Assembly: GCA_028292505.1 (NCBI GenBank)
Contig: JAQGMF010000042.1
Coordinates: forward strand, 1 to 53,173
DNA length: 53,173 nt
DNA from: Rhodocyclales bacterium
Lineage (GTDB): Bacteria; Pseudomonadota; Gammaproteobacteria; Burkholderiales; Rhodocyclaceae
Direction: 5' to 3'
Of this stretch, positions 8,487 through 16,865 are shown one piece after another (the first letter of the stretch is position 1; every line of letters begins with the position of its first letter). Below the pieces are notes generated by a model. That model was not told where the DNA came from. It did not search any database and was given only the letters and a program-made list of their open reading frames with translations. Position numbers and translations under genes: made by a program.

Positions 8487-9611
8487 ATGAAATGGCATTC
8501 GGACTTTTATCGGCGCTTCGTCATGTGTTTATCCAACTATTCCGTCATCGCACCTAGCGGCGGACATGCCGCCGCATTTGACGAAGCCATGACAGCAGAC
8601 GCCATCGTGCGCGTGATGACGGCTGTCGCCGATTGGCAACTGGCGCACCCATCGCGCTTCCCAACATATGGCTGGCACGTTGCGCCGTTCTGGGCCGGCT
8701 TGCTTGGCTTTGCCCCCCTCTCGCAGCACACGCAAAAATACGTAGATGCGGTCCGCGCAAATGGCGCCGGAAATAACTGGAAACCCGCGCCAAGGCCTTT
8801 TCATGCGGATGACATAGCTATCGCGCAAAGCTATTTCCTCCTTTACGAGCGCGAGCCGAACCCGGCGTACATCGCACCATCGCTGGCCTACCTCGACCGG
8901 ATGCTGGCCAATCCCTACGATGAGACGCTTGAATTCAGCTTGGCGCAGATGGAGCGCGAATGGATTTGGTGCGACGCCTTGTTCATGGCGCCCCCTGCAT
9001 TGCTCCTGGCCGCGCGCATTACGGGCGACATACGCTACACGACCCTGATGGAGCGCCTGTGGTGGAAAACTTCCGATCACCTGTATGACAAACAAGAGCA
9101 GCTGTTCTACCGCGACGGCCGCTTCTTAGACAAGCGCGAAGCCAATGGCACAAAAGTATTCTGGAGTCGCGGTAACGGCTGGGTGCTGGCCGGGCTTGCG
9201 CGCGTGCTGGAATACCTGCCAGCCGACGCGCCACAGCGCACCCGGCTCACCGCGCAATATCGCGACATGGCACAGAGAATCGGCGGCCTGCAGAGCGCTG
9301 ACGGCTACTGGCGCGCCAGCCTGCTGGACCCGGCCAGCACACCCGCACCCGAATCGAGTGGCACTGGATTCTTCACGTATGCGCTCGCTTGGGGCGTCAA
9401 TAACGGCATTCTCGATCGCCACACCTACGCAAGTGTCATACAGAAAGGCTGGTCAGCACTCGTTCGTGCCGTGCAGCCAGACGGCATGCTCGGCTATGTA
9501 CAACAAGTAGGCTACCAACCCGGCGACACCGGCCCGGAACAAACCGAAGCCTACGGCCCGGGCGCACTCCTGCTCGCCGGCACTGAGGTGTACCGCTTGG
9601 CTGGCAAGTAA
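8487..9611 (+). CDS. GH105 unsaturated glucuronyl/rhamnogalacturonyl hydrolase
   Basis: 374 aa from ATG 8487 (AAAAGAG upstream), the usual length for GH105. The family's alpha6/alpha6 barrel is recognisable from YGWHVAPFWAG and from WCDALFMAPP, whose D163 corresponds to the catalytic Asp of YteR-type enzymes; SRGNGWVLAGLARVL and ESSGTGFFTYALAWG are later conserved blocks. It would hydrate and cleave the unsaturated uronic acid that polysaccharide lyases leave on oligosaccharides. There is no obvious signal peptide, so it probably acts in the cytoplasm on imported oligosaccharides. No lyase or transporter is adjacent, so the exact pectin-type substrate is open. Confidence 0.88.
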   Translation: MKWHSDFYRRFVMCLSNYSVIAPSGGHAAAFDEAMTADAIVRVMTAVADWQLAHPSRFPTYGWHVAPFWAGLLGFAPLSQHTQKYVDAVRANGAGNNWKPAPRPFHADDIAIAQSYFLLYEREPNPAYIAPSLAYLDRMLANPYDETLEFSLAQMEREWIWCDALFMAPPALLLAARITGDIRYTTLMERLWWKTSDHLYDKQEQLFYRDGRFLDKREANGTKVFWSRGNGWVLAGLARVLEYLPADAPQRTRLTAQYRDMAQRIGGLQSADGYWRASLLDPASTPAPESSGTGFFTYALAWGVNNGILDRHTYASVIQKGWSALVRAVQPDGMLGYVQQVGYQPGDTGPEQTEAYGPGALLLAGTEVYRLAGK

Positions 9612-9709
9612 GAATCCGGCAGCCAGAAGCTGGCTTGCCTGATTCAGGAACACAGTTCGGAAATTGATGCAGGGCAAGCGCTGGACGGCGCCCGGCACGC
9701 GCAGTACGC

Positions 9710-10636
9710 TTGGCGTTCAATACTCAGCGCAGCATCGGCCCAGTGAACAGCAACGACGACTTCGAGACCCGTGTTACGGACCTGAAAAAGCTCTTCAAGG
9801 CGCAGCCCGAAGAAGACAGTCTGGTCATCATACACACCGCTGTATCGAGAGAACTCGGGCGGCGCTATGTGCTGGACAAGCCCTACGTCACCATCGGGCG
9901 CGGCACGGACAACGATATCGTCATCCTCAGCGACAGCGTCTCGCGCTATCACATCAGGCTAGAGCGCCACGGCAACGACCTGGTCCTGCAAGACCTCAAA
10001 TCCACCAACGGCACTTTTGCCAACAACGACCCGGAGCGCGTGACCGTGCGCAGCCTCATGCCGGGTGACCAGATCCGCGTGGGCGACACGGTCTTCAAGT
10101 TCCTTGCCGGTTCCGACATCGAAGCGCAGTACCACGCCACGCTCAGCCACATGGCCACCACTGACGGGCTCACCGGCCTCTCCAACCGCAAACGTCTTGA
10201 CATGGTGTTAGCCGACGAAATCCAGCGCGCTACACGCTACACGCGACACCTCTCGGTGATGATGCTCGACGTCGACCATTTCAAGCACATCAACGACACG
10301 CACGGCCACCCCGCCGGCGACACCTTGCTGTGTCAACTCGCCAGCCTGCTGCAACAACGCCTACGCCTCAGCGATGAAATCGGCCGCTACGGTGGCGAAG
10401 AATTCTGCGCCATTCTCCCCGAAACCAGCCTGGAAGCCGCCGTACAGATCGCGGAATCACTGCGCGCAACCATCGAGAGTCATGCCTTTGTCATCGAACA
10501 GCAAACGCTCAACGTCACCGTTTCAATCGGCATCACCACCTTCAACGCCGGCATGCAGCACGAAGACCTCTACCGCGCCTCCGACCAGAAACTATACGAA
10601 GCCAAACGGGCTGGACGAAATCGCGTTTGTCATTGA
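9710..10636 (+). CDS. FHA-domain diguanylate cyclase (GGDEF)
   Basis: 308 aa if TTG 9710 is used; GTG 9743 is an equally plausible start, and neither has a good ribosome site. The FHA domain spans about residues 45-130 with the phosphothreonine-binding residues in place (IGRG at 62-65, VSRYH at 77-81, STNG at 98-101). The GGDEF domain follows, with the active motif GGEEF at 228-232 and an inhibitory I-site RLSD (219-222) five residues before it. It should make cyclic di-GMP, with product inhibition, and be recruited or gated by a Thr-phosphorylated partner. No kinase is adjacent; this is a soluble enzyme without membrane segments. Confidence 0.92.
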   Translation: MAFNTQRSIGPVNSNDDFETRVTDLKKLFKAQPEEDSLVIIHTAVSRELGRRYVLDKPYVTIGRGTDNDIVILSDSVSRYHIRLERHGNDLVLQDLKSTNGTFANNDPERVTVRSLMPGDQIRVGDTVFKFLAGSDIEAQYHATLSHMATTDGLTGLSNRKRLDMVLADEIQRATRYTRHLSVMMLDVDHFKHINDTHGHPAGDTLLCQLASLLQQRLRLSDEIGRYGGEEFCAILPETSLEAAVQIAESLRATIESHAFVIEQQTLNVTVSIGITTFNAGMQHEDLYRASDQKLYEAKRAGRNRVCH

Positions 10637-10715
10637 CGTCATTCCCGCGCAGGCGGGAATCCAGTGGCGTTTAGGCATTCCAGAAAACGATTGGCCTGCC
10701 GCCTTTGCGGAATGA
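10636..10715. repeat. REP copy with degenerate inverted partner
   Basis: Immediately after the cyclase stop, one good REP hairpin (10636-10664) is followed about 30 bp later by a decayed inverted partner (about 10695-10715, TGCCGCCTTTGCGGAATGA). It belongs to the same family as the pair at 1907-1989 and may serve as a 3' barrier for the cyclase mRNA. Confidence 0.65.
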
Positions 10716-10744
10716 GAAAGCAGATTTTTGGTCCACACAAAACC

Positions 10745-10975
10745 TCAAGCCTGCCAAACCCCATACCCCGCCTCGCGCAACGTAATCGCCAGCTCAACCT
10801 CCATCTCGCAAGCCGCCTCATACGGCATCGGGTTGAAGCACTCGTAAATCTGCGGCAAAAGGTGCAACCCGTATTCGCGCACATAGCGATTCGAACGAAT
10901 CCCCGCCTTGTGCTTGTCGAAACGCTCGTCTGGCGGCAAACCCGTCATGCTCACATACACCGGCGCCGAAGCCAA
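10745..10975 (-). pseudogene. 5'-truncated copy of the GIY-YIG-like gene
   Basis: The frame encodes 76 residues from a TTG with no ribosome site. Residues 6-76 match the C-terminal part of the copy at 4536-4916 almost position for position (DERFDKHKAG, VREYG, YECFNPMPY, ACEMEVELAI). The first GIY strand is absent and the second has Ser for Gly (VYVSM). Homology stops exactly where the fic gene ends 3 bp upstream, so the 5' part was replaced by or lost at the junction with the fic segment. It is most likely inactive. Confidence 0.7.
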
Positions 10976-10978
10976 TGC

Positions 10979-12127
10979 TTACTGCACCAGCAGCTCGATA
11001 TATGCCGCATAGCTATAGCTACGCTTTGTCTTCTGGCCTGTCATCTCCGCGACAATGCCCAGCTCCTCCAGCATTCTTACCGCCGCGCTTGCAGTGGGAA
11101 ACGTCGTGTCGAGCGCTTGTCGCGCATGTTCCACCGTAAAACGCGGCATCATCGGCAGCATTTCGAACAAGCGATAACTTACCGGCCCTGCTTTGGGCGC
11201 AGCCAGCAATCGTCGCCGGTCTTCCGCCACCAGACTGGCGATCGCAATGATGCTGCGTTCCGCTTCCGCAGCTGCACTCGCGACGCCTTCCAGAAAAAAC
11301 GACGCCCAGGATTCCCAGTTACCTTCCGTGCGAATGATGGAAAGCTGGCGGTAGTACTCCATCTGGTGTTGTTTGAGGTAACCACTCAAGTACATCAAAG
11401 GCTCACGCAACAAACCCCAGTTTTCCAGTAACGCGGCAATCAGCAAACGTCCGATCCGGCCATTGCCATCAAGGAAAGGGTGAATCGTCTCGAACTGCGC
11501 GTGCACCAGTGCAATCCGCACCAGCGGTGGAAGCTCCGGCGACGATGAATGAATGAAGCGTTCGAGATCCGCCAGCAAGTCAGCAACGTGATCCGGTGGC
11601 GGCGGGACAAACACAGCATTGCCCGGCCGGGTGCCCCCAATCCAGTTCTGCGAACGACGCAACTCACCCGGTTGCTTGCCGGTGCCACGCGCGCCGTTGA
11701 GCAACTCGCGATGCGCATCGCAGAGCAAGCGCACGCTTATCGGCAAACCGGAAGAAGAACGCAGGTTCTCCTGCACCAGACGGAATGCGTTCAGATAGTT
11801 CGTCACCTCCTCCACATCGTCGGTGTTGGTGACAGAAAAACCCGCCTCCACATCGAAGAGGTCAGTAAGCGTCGCTTGTGTGCCCTCGATCTGCGAAGTC
11901 AGCAGCGCCTCCTTGCGGATCGCGCTATAGAGCAACCACTCAACGGACGGCACCAGACCCGATACTCCCGCCAAGCGCGCCAGCGCCAACTCCGCTTCGC
12001 GGTTAAGCGTCTGGTAGCTTGCCGGGTCCAGTGCAGGGTTCACTGGTGGCAGAGGGAAAGGCACAAAAGCCTGGACGGGCTCGCCCAGCGTGGAGGAAAC
12101 GATGTACTCGCCAGCAGTGCGGGTCAT
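10979..12127 (-). CDS. Fic-domain protein with inhibitory helix and C-terminal winged helix
   Basis: 382 aa; ATG 12127 has a GGAG site. The Fic core motif HPFLDGNGRIGR (216-227) is complete, so AMP (or other NMP) transfer is expected. The N-terminal inhibitory motif is present as TSQIEG (77-82), which places it in the self-inhibited class with an N-terminal alpha-inh. The last about 80 residues look like a winged-helix DNA-binding domain (FTVEHARQALDTTFPTASAA). Two identical 7-bp-arm palindromes overlap and precede the start codon, pointing to autoregulation through that domain. It lies downstream of hsdR on the same strand, across a 287-bp gap. The target protein is unknown. Confidence 0.93.
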   Translation of the reverse strand: MTRTAGEYIVSSTLGEPVQAFVPFPLPPVNPALDPASYQTLNREAELALARLAGVSGLVPSVEWLLYSAIRKEALLTSQIEGTQATLTDLFDVEAGFSVTNTDDVEEVTNYLNAFRLVQENLRSSSGLPISVRLLCDAHRELLNGARGTGKQPGELRRSQNWIGGTRPGNAVFVPPPPDHVADLLADLERFIHSSSPELPPLVRIALVHAQFETIHPFLDGNGRIGRLLIAALLENWGLLREPLMYLSGYLKQHQMEYYRQLSIIRTEGNWESWASFFLEGVASAAAEAERSIIAIASLVAEDRRRLLAAPKAGPVSYRLFEMLPMMPRFTVEHARQALDTTFPTASAAVRMLEELGIVAEMTGQKTKRSYSYAAYIELLVQ

Positions 12128-12143
12128 TAAAGACTCCTTTAAT
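12126..12143. promoter_or_regulatory. Palindrome overlapping the fic start (operator candidate 1)
   Basis: ATTAAAG-ACTC-CTTTAAT: perfect 7-bp arms with a 4-bp spacer, covering the ribosome-binding GGAG and part of the start codon of fic. The same arms recur 31 bp away. Confidence 0.65.
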
Positions 12144-12156
12144 CAATTCTGTGGTG

Positions 12157-12174
12157 ATTAAAGCATTCTTTAAT
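12157..12174. promoter_or_regulatory. Second matching palindrome upstream of fic (operator candidate 2)
   Basis: ATTAAAG-CATT-CTTTAAT: the same arms and spacer length as the site at 12126-12143, with a different spacer sequence. The centres are 31 bp apart, close to three helical turns, so two dimers could bind on one DNA face. Confidence 0.65.
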
Positions 12175-12414
12175 TGTGGGTGCCAGCATTAAATCCGGCT
12201 TGAATAGGCCGCCTCATTGCAAAGCAGCAGCTTGGAAGCCGCCCAGCCCGGCTTGATGTTTTCAATGATCTCGTCGGTCAGTGCTTGTTAAGCCAGGAGG
12301 ATCGTCCGTTCATGGTGATGTAGTCCTATGAGCCAAGTCGCGGAGGCTGGCATTGCTTCAATGAGATCAAACTCATGTAACAGTTCGACAATGTAGGCTC
12401 TGTGTTGCTCAAAC
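12175..12414 (-). other. Gap with a possible coding remnant
   Basis: Between fic and hsdR no intact gene is seen. On the minus strand, 12189-12287 reads about 32 codons with normal-looking composition (ending KLLLCNEAAYSSRI, then stop) and no start. It may be the tail of a gene lost when fic arrived, or chance. The fic promoter must lie here. Confidence 0.25.
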
Positions 12415-15400
12415 CTATGCGGCCCACTTCCGCCCATGACTCGCATAATCAACCATGAGCTCAAACACGTTGTCGCACTTCTCCCTGAAAGCTACCCGGT
12501 CATAGCTCTCTGGCAAGTTGGTATCGAGCACTTGCTCTACCGCTGCACGTACGGTCTTTCGAGTTTGCGTGTCCTTGTACCAGTCTTGAATCAGCACGCG
12601 TGGATGCTCCTCTAGCAACCTGTGTATCAAAGCCTTGGCTGCAAGTTTTACTTTTTGAGTTTCATCCTGAGTCAGGCTGTCTTTCTTGAGCAGATCAAAC
12701 AGTTCAAGTTCGTCTTCACTTAAGCCCTCTCTTACGTGGCGCTCATCCTCTTCCGCCATGGCTTGGGTAAAGCTCATCAGATCGTCGTAGTAGTTCTCTG
12801 TCGAAGAACCACCCGCGTTGTAGGTATCGATGATTTCTTGCAGCCGTTGGGCAAAATCCGCTCGGGTACGGTTCTGCTCAAGCATCTGGAGAAGCTTTGT
12901 GTCGATAAACTTGCGCAGATCTGCAATCTCAATGTGCTTGTAGGTCGCTGCCTGGAATTCATCGCGCAGCTTGTCGAAGTTGATCTTTGAAAGATCCCAA
13001 GTCTTGCCCTTCTGGATGATCTGATATTCCGCCTGATACTGGCGAGCCGTGAAAGCTTCGGCGTTGTCGACGACGACGCTTTCATCGAGAAGCGCTGAAA
13101 TTCGCTGCGTCACAACATCAATATCGACTTGCTCGACAATGCTGTCCACTATGCCACGCAGGTATTGAAAAGCGGCCACTGTACGACTGTCCGCTTTACC
13201 CAGCACCTCCGGCTTGCATGCTTCATAAAGTGCCATAATGGTGTTCTCGTATACGTTGAAGCTTTTGCGCAGATCGTCTTTGACTAGCAGAGCGTCCGCA
13301 AACTCCGCGAACTTTCCTAACTTGGTAAAAATATCGTCGCGCGTCAGCTGTTCACGTAGCGCCACGCTATTGGCTTCACAGAACGCCAGGCCTTGCTCGA
13401 TGGATTCGTTCAGCAAACGGAAGAGTTCTGCCTTATCGCGCACGGGTGGCTCATCGTCCTGCCCATCTTCGCCCAATGCATAGTCTTTCAACGCCTGCTT
13501 CATGCTGCGGAAGACGTTGTAGTAGTCCACCACTTCACCGTTCAGCTTGCTCACACCATTGATTTGCCAACCTGTCACGCGGTTAGCGCGTGCAATGGTC
13601 TGCATCAGCGTGTGGCCCTGCAGCGGCTTGTCGAGGTACAGCGTCGAAACCGTTGGAGCATCAAACCCGGTGAGCCACATCGCGCAAACGAAGACAAGTT
13701 GCAGCCGATTTTCCGGGTCCTTGAAGTTGTATTCGATATCGTGGCCATGTTCATCGAGTTTGTTGATTCGCTCGCGATGCGGCTTGATATCCAGGCCTTG
13801 TTTCTTGAAGCGTTCTTCGTCTTTTGCGTCTTCGCTGATCACCACCGCCATTTCAACTTGGCGCATGTAATCCACTAGCCGTTTAAGACCCGCCTTTTCA
13901 ACTTCGTTGGTCGTCTGCGAGATGCGGCCACGCAAGGTTTTCAGCTCTTCCTTCCACAGACGCTGCACCTTGTCGAACATCCTTACTGCTGTGAATTTGT
14001 CGACGGCCACCACCATTGCCTTGCCAAGATAACCACGGCGCGGAAAGTGGTACACGATGTCGCGCGCAATGGTCTCCAGCCGGTCATCTCGCTTGATGAC
14101 CTCTAGCTCTTTCGCAAATCTGCGCTCCAACTTTTCTTGCTGAGCTTCGTCGAGATTTTCCTCTTCGAGAATTTGATAGAACTCTTCTGATAGATCGTCG
14201 TTCTGGATTAGTACTTCCGGTACACGTTTCTCATAGAACAGCGGCACCGTTGCACCGTCGTCCATTGATTGTTGGAAGTTGTATTCCGATACGTATCCAC
14301 CGAACCACGCATTGGTCTTGCGTTCGCGACCGAGCAAAGGAGTGCCGGTAAAGGCCAGATAGTTCGCATTCGGCAAACCAGCGCGCATGTTCTCCGCAAG
14401 ACTGGCGTATTGCGTGCGGTGCGCCTCATCAACAATCACCACGATATCGCTGCTATCCGACAACAGAGGATATTGCTTGCCTTTGTCATAGCGGAATTTT
14501 TGAATGAGCGTGAAGATCACTCGCTTGTGCTGACCAAGAAAGCGGCGCAGTTCTTCGCTATTGGCAGGGCGCGCAGCTTCGTTCTCGGCCACCGTGCCTG
14601 TGTGCAAGAAATTGCGATAGATCTGCCCATCCAGATCATCACGATCCGTCACCACCAGGAAGGTGAAATTGCCATGCAACTTGCGGAAGATCTTGCGGGC
14701 GTAAAACACCATCGAGAAGCTTTTGCCCGAGCCCTGTGTGTGCCAGAACACACCAAGCTTGCCGCCCAATTCGCGCCGATTTCCAAATTGTGCAAAGGCA
14801 TTGTTAACACCGATGAACTGGTGGTTCTGCGCAATAACCTTTTGGCTCTCCTTGTAGAAGAGAATGAAATTCTCGACGTAATCGAGCAGCTTTGCCGGCG
14901 TGCACAGACCGAGCACCGCTCGCTCCAGACTAGTCGCCTCCTTGGCGATGGCTACGCGGTCGATTTTTTCGGTTTCGCTTTCCACGCGTAGCCAAGAAAA
15001 GAAATGCTCCCACGCGGCCGTCAGGCTACCGACTCGCGTTTCGATCGCATTGCTTAATATGCATAAAGCATTGCACAAGAATAGCTGCGGAATCTCGCGC
15101 TTGTAGTTCGTCAGGTTGTCATCGAAAGCCGCACGTAATTTCACATTCGAGTTCTTCAGCTCGATGAACACCAGCGGCAAGCCATTCACATACAGCAGCA
15201 CATCCGGCCGTCGATAGCCACCTTGGCCGTACTGATCACAACGCACCCACAGTTGCGAGACAGCCAGAAACTCATTGCTCCCGCTGCCCGTTGCCACGTC
15301 GAAGTCGATTACACGCAAACGCTCCTGCTGTTTCCTGCCAGCGGCATCCTCGAACTCCACTGGAATGCCGTTGCGGATCAGCGCATCCACTTCGCGATTC

Positions 15401-15669
15401 GCCGATTCAATAGTCATCGCACGGCGCGAATCACACAGGCGCGACAAGCCCTCGTCGATGACGGCTTCGGGAATGTCGGGATTCAGGCGAAAAGCTGCCG
15501 CCCTCAAGCGATCCTTGAGGATTACCTCACGCTTGTCAGCGCGATTCGATCCGTCATTCAGATCGTCCGGCTGCGCGGTGAAGCAATTGAGCACATCGAA
15601 ACCGCAAAGATGTTGCAGGCGCTGCAATAGCGCCTGCTCGATCTGGTCTTCCGATATGAAATTGGGCAT
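12415..15669 (-). CDS. hsdR: Type I restriction enzyme, R (translocase/endonuclease) subunit
   Basis: 1084 aa, full family length. The N-terminal PD-(D/E)xK nuclease shows D156 and ELK at 170-172; the SF2 motor has Walker A TQGSGKS (311-317), DEAH at 414-417, then the helicase motifs FTGTPLL and ARANRVTG. It cuts DNA remote from the recognition site after ATP-driven translocation, working with HsdM and HsdS. It lies on the same strand as hsdM and hsdS but is separated from them by an antitoxin-PIN pair, 45 bp after the PIN stop. The ribosome site before ATG 15669 is weak. All catalytic motifs are intact. Confidence 0.96.
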   Translation of the reverse strand: MPNFISEDQIEQALLQRLQHLCGFDVLNCFTAQPDDLNDGSNRADKREVILKDRLRAAAFRLNPDIPEAVIDEGLSRLCDSRRAMTIESANREVDALIRNGIPVEFEDAAGRKQQERLRVIDFDVATGSGSNEFLAVSQLWVRCDQYGQGGYRRPDVLLYVNGLPLVFIELKNSNVKLRAAFDDNLTNYKREIPQLFLCNALCILSNAIETRVGSLTAAWEHFFSWLRVESETEKIDRVAIAKEATSLERAVLGLCTPAKLLDYVENFILFYKESQKVIAQNHQFIGVNNAFAQFGNRRELGGKLGVFWHTQGSGKSFSMVFYARKIFRKLHGNFTFLVVTDRDDLDGQIYRNFLHTGTVAENEAARPANSEELRRFLGQHKRVIFTLIQKFRYDKGKQYPLLSDSSDIVVIVDEAHRTQYASLAENMRAGLPNANYLAFTGTPLLGRERKTNAWFGGYVSEYNFQQSMDDGATVPLFYEKRVPEVLIQNDDLSEEFYQILEEENLDEAQQEKLERRFAKELEVIKRDDRLETIARDIVYHFPRRGYLGKAMVVAVDKFTAVRMFDKVQRLWKEELKTLRGRISQTTNEVEKAGLKRLVDYMRQVEMAVVISEDAKDEERFKKQGLDIKPHRERINKLDEHGHDIEYNFKDPENRLQLVFVCAMWLTGFDAPTVSTLYLDKPLQGHTLMQTIARANRVTGWQINGVSKLNGEVVDYYNVFRSMKQALKDYALGEDGQDDEPPVRDKAELFRLLNESIEQGLAFCEANSVALREQLTRDDIFTKLGKFAEFADALLVKDDLRKSFNVYENTIMALYEACKPEVLGKADSRTVAAFQYLRGIVDSIVEQVDIDVVTQRISALLDESVVVDNAEAFTARQYQAEYQIIQKGKTWDLSKINFDKLRDEFQAATYKHIEIADLRKFIDTKLLQMLEQNRTRADFAQRLQEIIDTYNAGGSSTENYYDDLMSFTQAMAEEDERHVREGLSEDELELFDLLKKDSLTQDETQKVKLAAKALIHRLLEEHPRVLIQDWYKDTQTRKTVRAAVEQVLDTNLPESYDRVAFREKCDNVFELMVDYASHGRKWAA

Positions 15670-15714
15670 GGCGGCGGACGTGCTTTGGAATATCAGCCAG
15701 ATAATGCCACGTAA

Positions 15715-16284
15715 CTAGAAGGCCATCATCCACTGCCGCAATTGCGCGACAGTTTCAGGCAAACCCTGCTGGAGCAATGTATCCAGATAGTCCTCCTGCG
15801 TCTTCGGCGGGTTCTTCAGGCTGGCTCGACAACGTCTCACCGCCTCAAGAACACGCGCCGGATTCAGGTCGATCAAGTGAGCGATGAACTCATCTGGGTG
15901 CTGTGCCTCGACTTCGTATTCATCCAGCGCTTGCGTCGGAAAATCCTTGAGATTGAACGTCACGATCACACTGGAGCGGCTGCGTATCGCCGCTGCCAGC
16001 ACATGCCGGTCGTCTTCGTCCGGCAGCGCCAAACCCGGAACCAAGTATTCATACCCTTCCACCAGGCAATCGCGAACATGGCTATCCATTAGCTGACGCG
16101 TCCGCTCCAGTTGCTCCGGTTTCAGGTCCGGCCGGTTTGCCAGCACGTTTCTCATCCATTCCGTGTGGATCTGTTGTGTCCACTTCGCGCGATACAAATC
16201 AGTCATTGCAAGGTGCATCAATAAATCGCGCAAGGGTGCCGGATACAGCACGCATGCGTCGTACACCGCCGAAAAGCTTGTCAT
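15715..16284 (-). CDS. PIN-domain protein (probable toxin ribonuclease)
   Basis: 189 aa, starting 3 bp after the upstream gene's stop, so translation is probably coupled. PIN-domain acidic residues are in the expected order: D9 in VYDACVLY, E42 in HTEWMRN, then the cluster DEDDRH at 89-94 and N111/D114 in TFNLKDF. PIN proteins are Mg-dependent RNases, commonly VapC-like toxins that cut tRNA or rRNA. It is longer than a typical VapC (about 130 aa), with a helical C-terminal extension. Its partner is the HTH protein encoded just upstream. Toxin function is inferred from family and pairing. Confidence 0.85.
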   Translation of the reverse strand: MTSFSAVYDACVLYPAPLRDLLMHLAMTDLYRAKWTQQIHTEWMRNVLANRPDLKPEQLERTRQLMDSHVRDCLVEGYEYLVPGLALPDEDDRHVLAAAIRSRSSVIVTFNLKDFPTQALDEYEVEAQHPDEFIAHLIDLNPARVLEAVRRCRASLKNPPKTQEDYLDTLLQQGLPETVAQLRQWMMAF

Positions 16285-16287
16285 TAC

Positions 16288-16746
16288 TCAATAGCCCATG
16301 TTCAGTTCTTGTGCCTGGGCCGACAATTCCTCCAATACCTTCATTCGTTCCGTATCGACATGGTTCTTGTATTGCACCAAGTCCTGGTAATAGACGCGTC
16401 GGTGAGTACCCACCTTATGGAAGGGAATACCGCCACCATCCAGCAACTTGACCAGATACGGACGGGAGACATTGAGCATGTCGGCCGCCTCTTGTGTTGT
16501 CAGCTCCGCGTGCACCGGGATCAGGCTTACTGCATTGCCCTGCGCCATCTCGGCCAGGATGTCGATCAACAGGCGATAAGCTGCGGTTGGTACCCGCACC
16601 GCTTCATGCTCGCCACCCTGATCGATGACCCGGATTGCCTGGGTCTCTTCCTGGCTGCTGAGGTACAGAGAGAGCAGCCTGCTGCTTTCCTTGGCCTGCG
16701 TCACTTCGGCCTCGCTAGGGAGGTCGGGTCTTACGTTCATGTTCAT
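16288..16746 (-). CDS. Excisionase-type HTH antitoxin
   Basis: 152 aa. The C-terminal half contains an HTH of the excisionase/MerR-like type: LTTQEAADMLNVSRPYLVKL, then GIPFHKVGTHRRVYYQDL. The N-terminal half is probably for dimerisation. Gene order (HTH first, PIN second, 3-bp gap) matches PIN toxin-antitoxin modules of this kind. Either ATG 16746 or ATG 16740 could start it. The leader contains four copies of an 8-bp repeat directly before the start region, and a promoter with tandem 9-bp repeats lies further upstream, suggesting autoregulation by the HTH protein. Confidence 0.82.
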   Translation of the reverse strand: MNMNVRPDLPSEAEVTQAKESSRLLSLYLSSQEETQAIRVIDQGGEHEAVRVPTAAYRLLIDILAEMAQGNAVSLIPVHAELTTQEAADMLNVSRPYLVKLLDGGGIPFHKVGTHRRVYYQDLVQYKNHVDTERMKVLEELSAQAQELNMGY

Positions 16747-16748
16747 AT

Positions 16749-16780
16749 CTTGAGTTCTTGAGTTCTTGAGTTCTTGAGTT
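16749..16780. repeat. Four tandem copies of an 8-bp unit in the antitoxin leader
   Basis: CTTGAGTT occurs four times without interruption, ending 2 bp before the antitoxin start codon at 16746. On the coding strand the unit reads AACTCAAG and replaces any normal ribosome site. An 8-bp unit can change the spacing by slipped-strand copying. Confidence 0.85.
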
Positions 16781-16836
16781 CAGTTTGTGCTTTGGCTTGT
16801 ACTAGTGTCGTTATTTGTGAGTTGTGCTGTGTATTT

Positions 16837-16865
16837 ACTATACACAAACGAAATAAACGAAACAA
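16837..16865 (-). promoter_or_regulatory. Sigma-70-type promoter for the toxin-antitoxin pair
   Basis: On the minus strand TTGTTT (16860-16865) and TATAGT (16837-16842) are separated by exactly 17 bp. The start point would be near 16830, about 85 bp before the antitoxin start. Imperfect dyads (TGTGTA at 16828-16833, TACACA at 16841-16846) overlap the -10 region. Confidence 0.5.
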
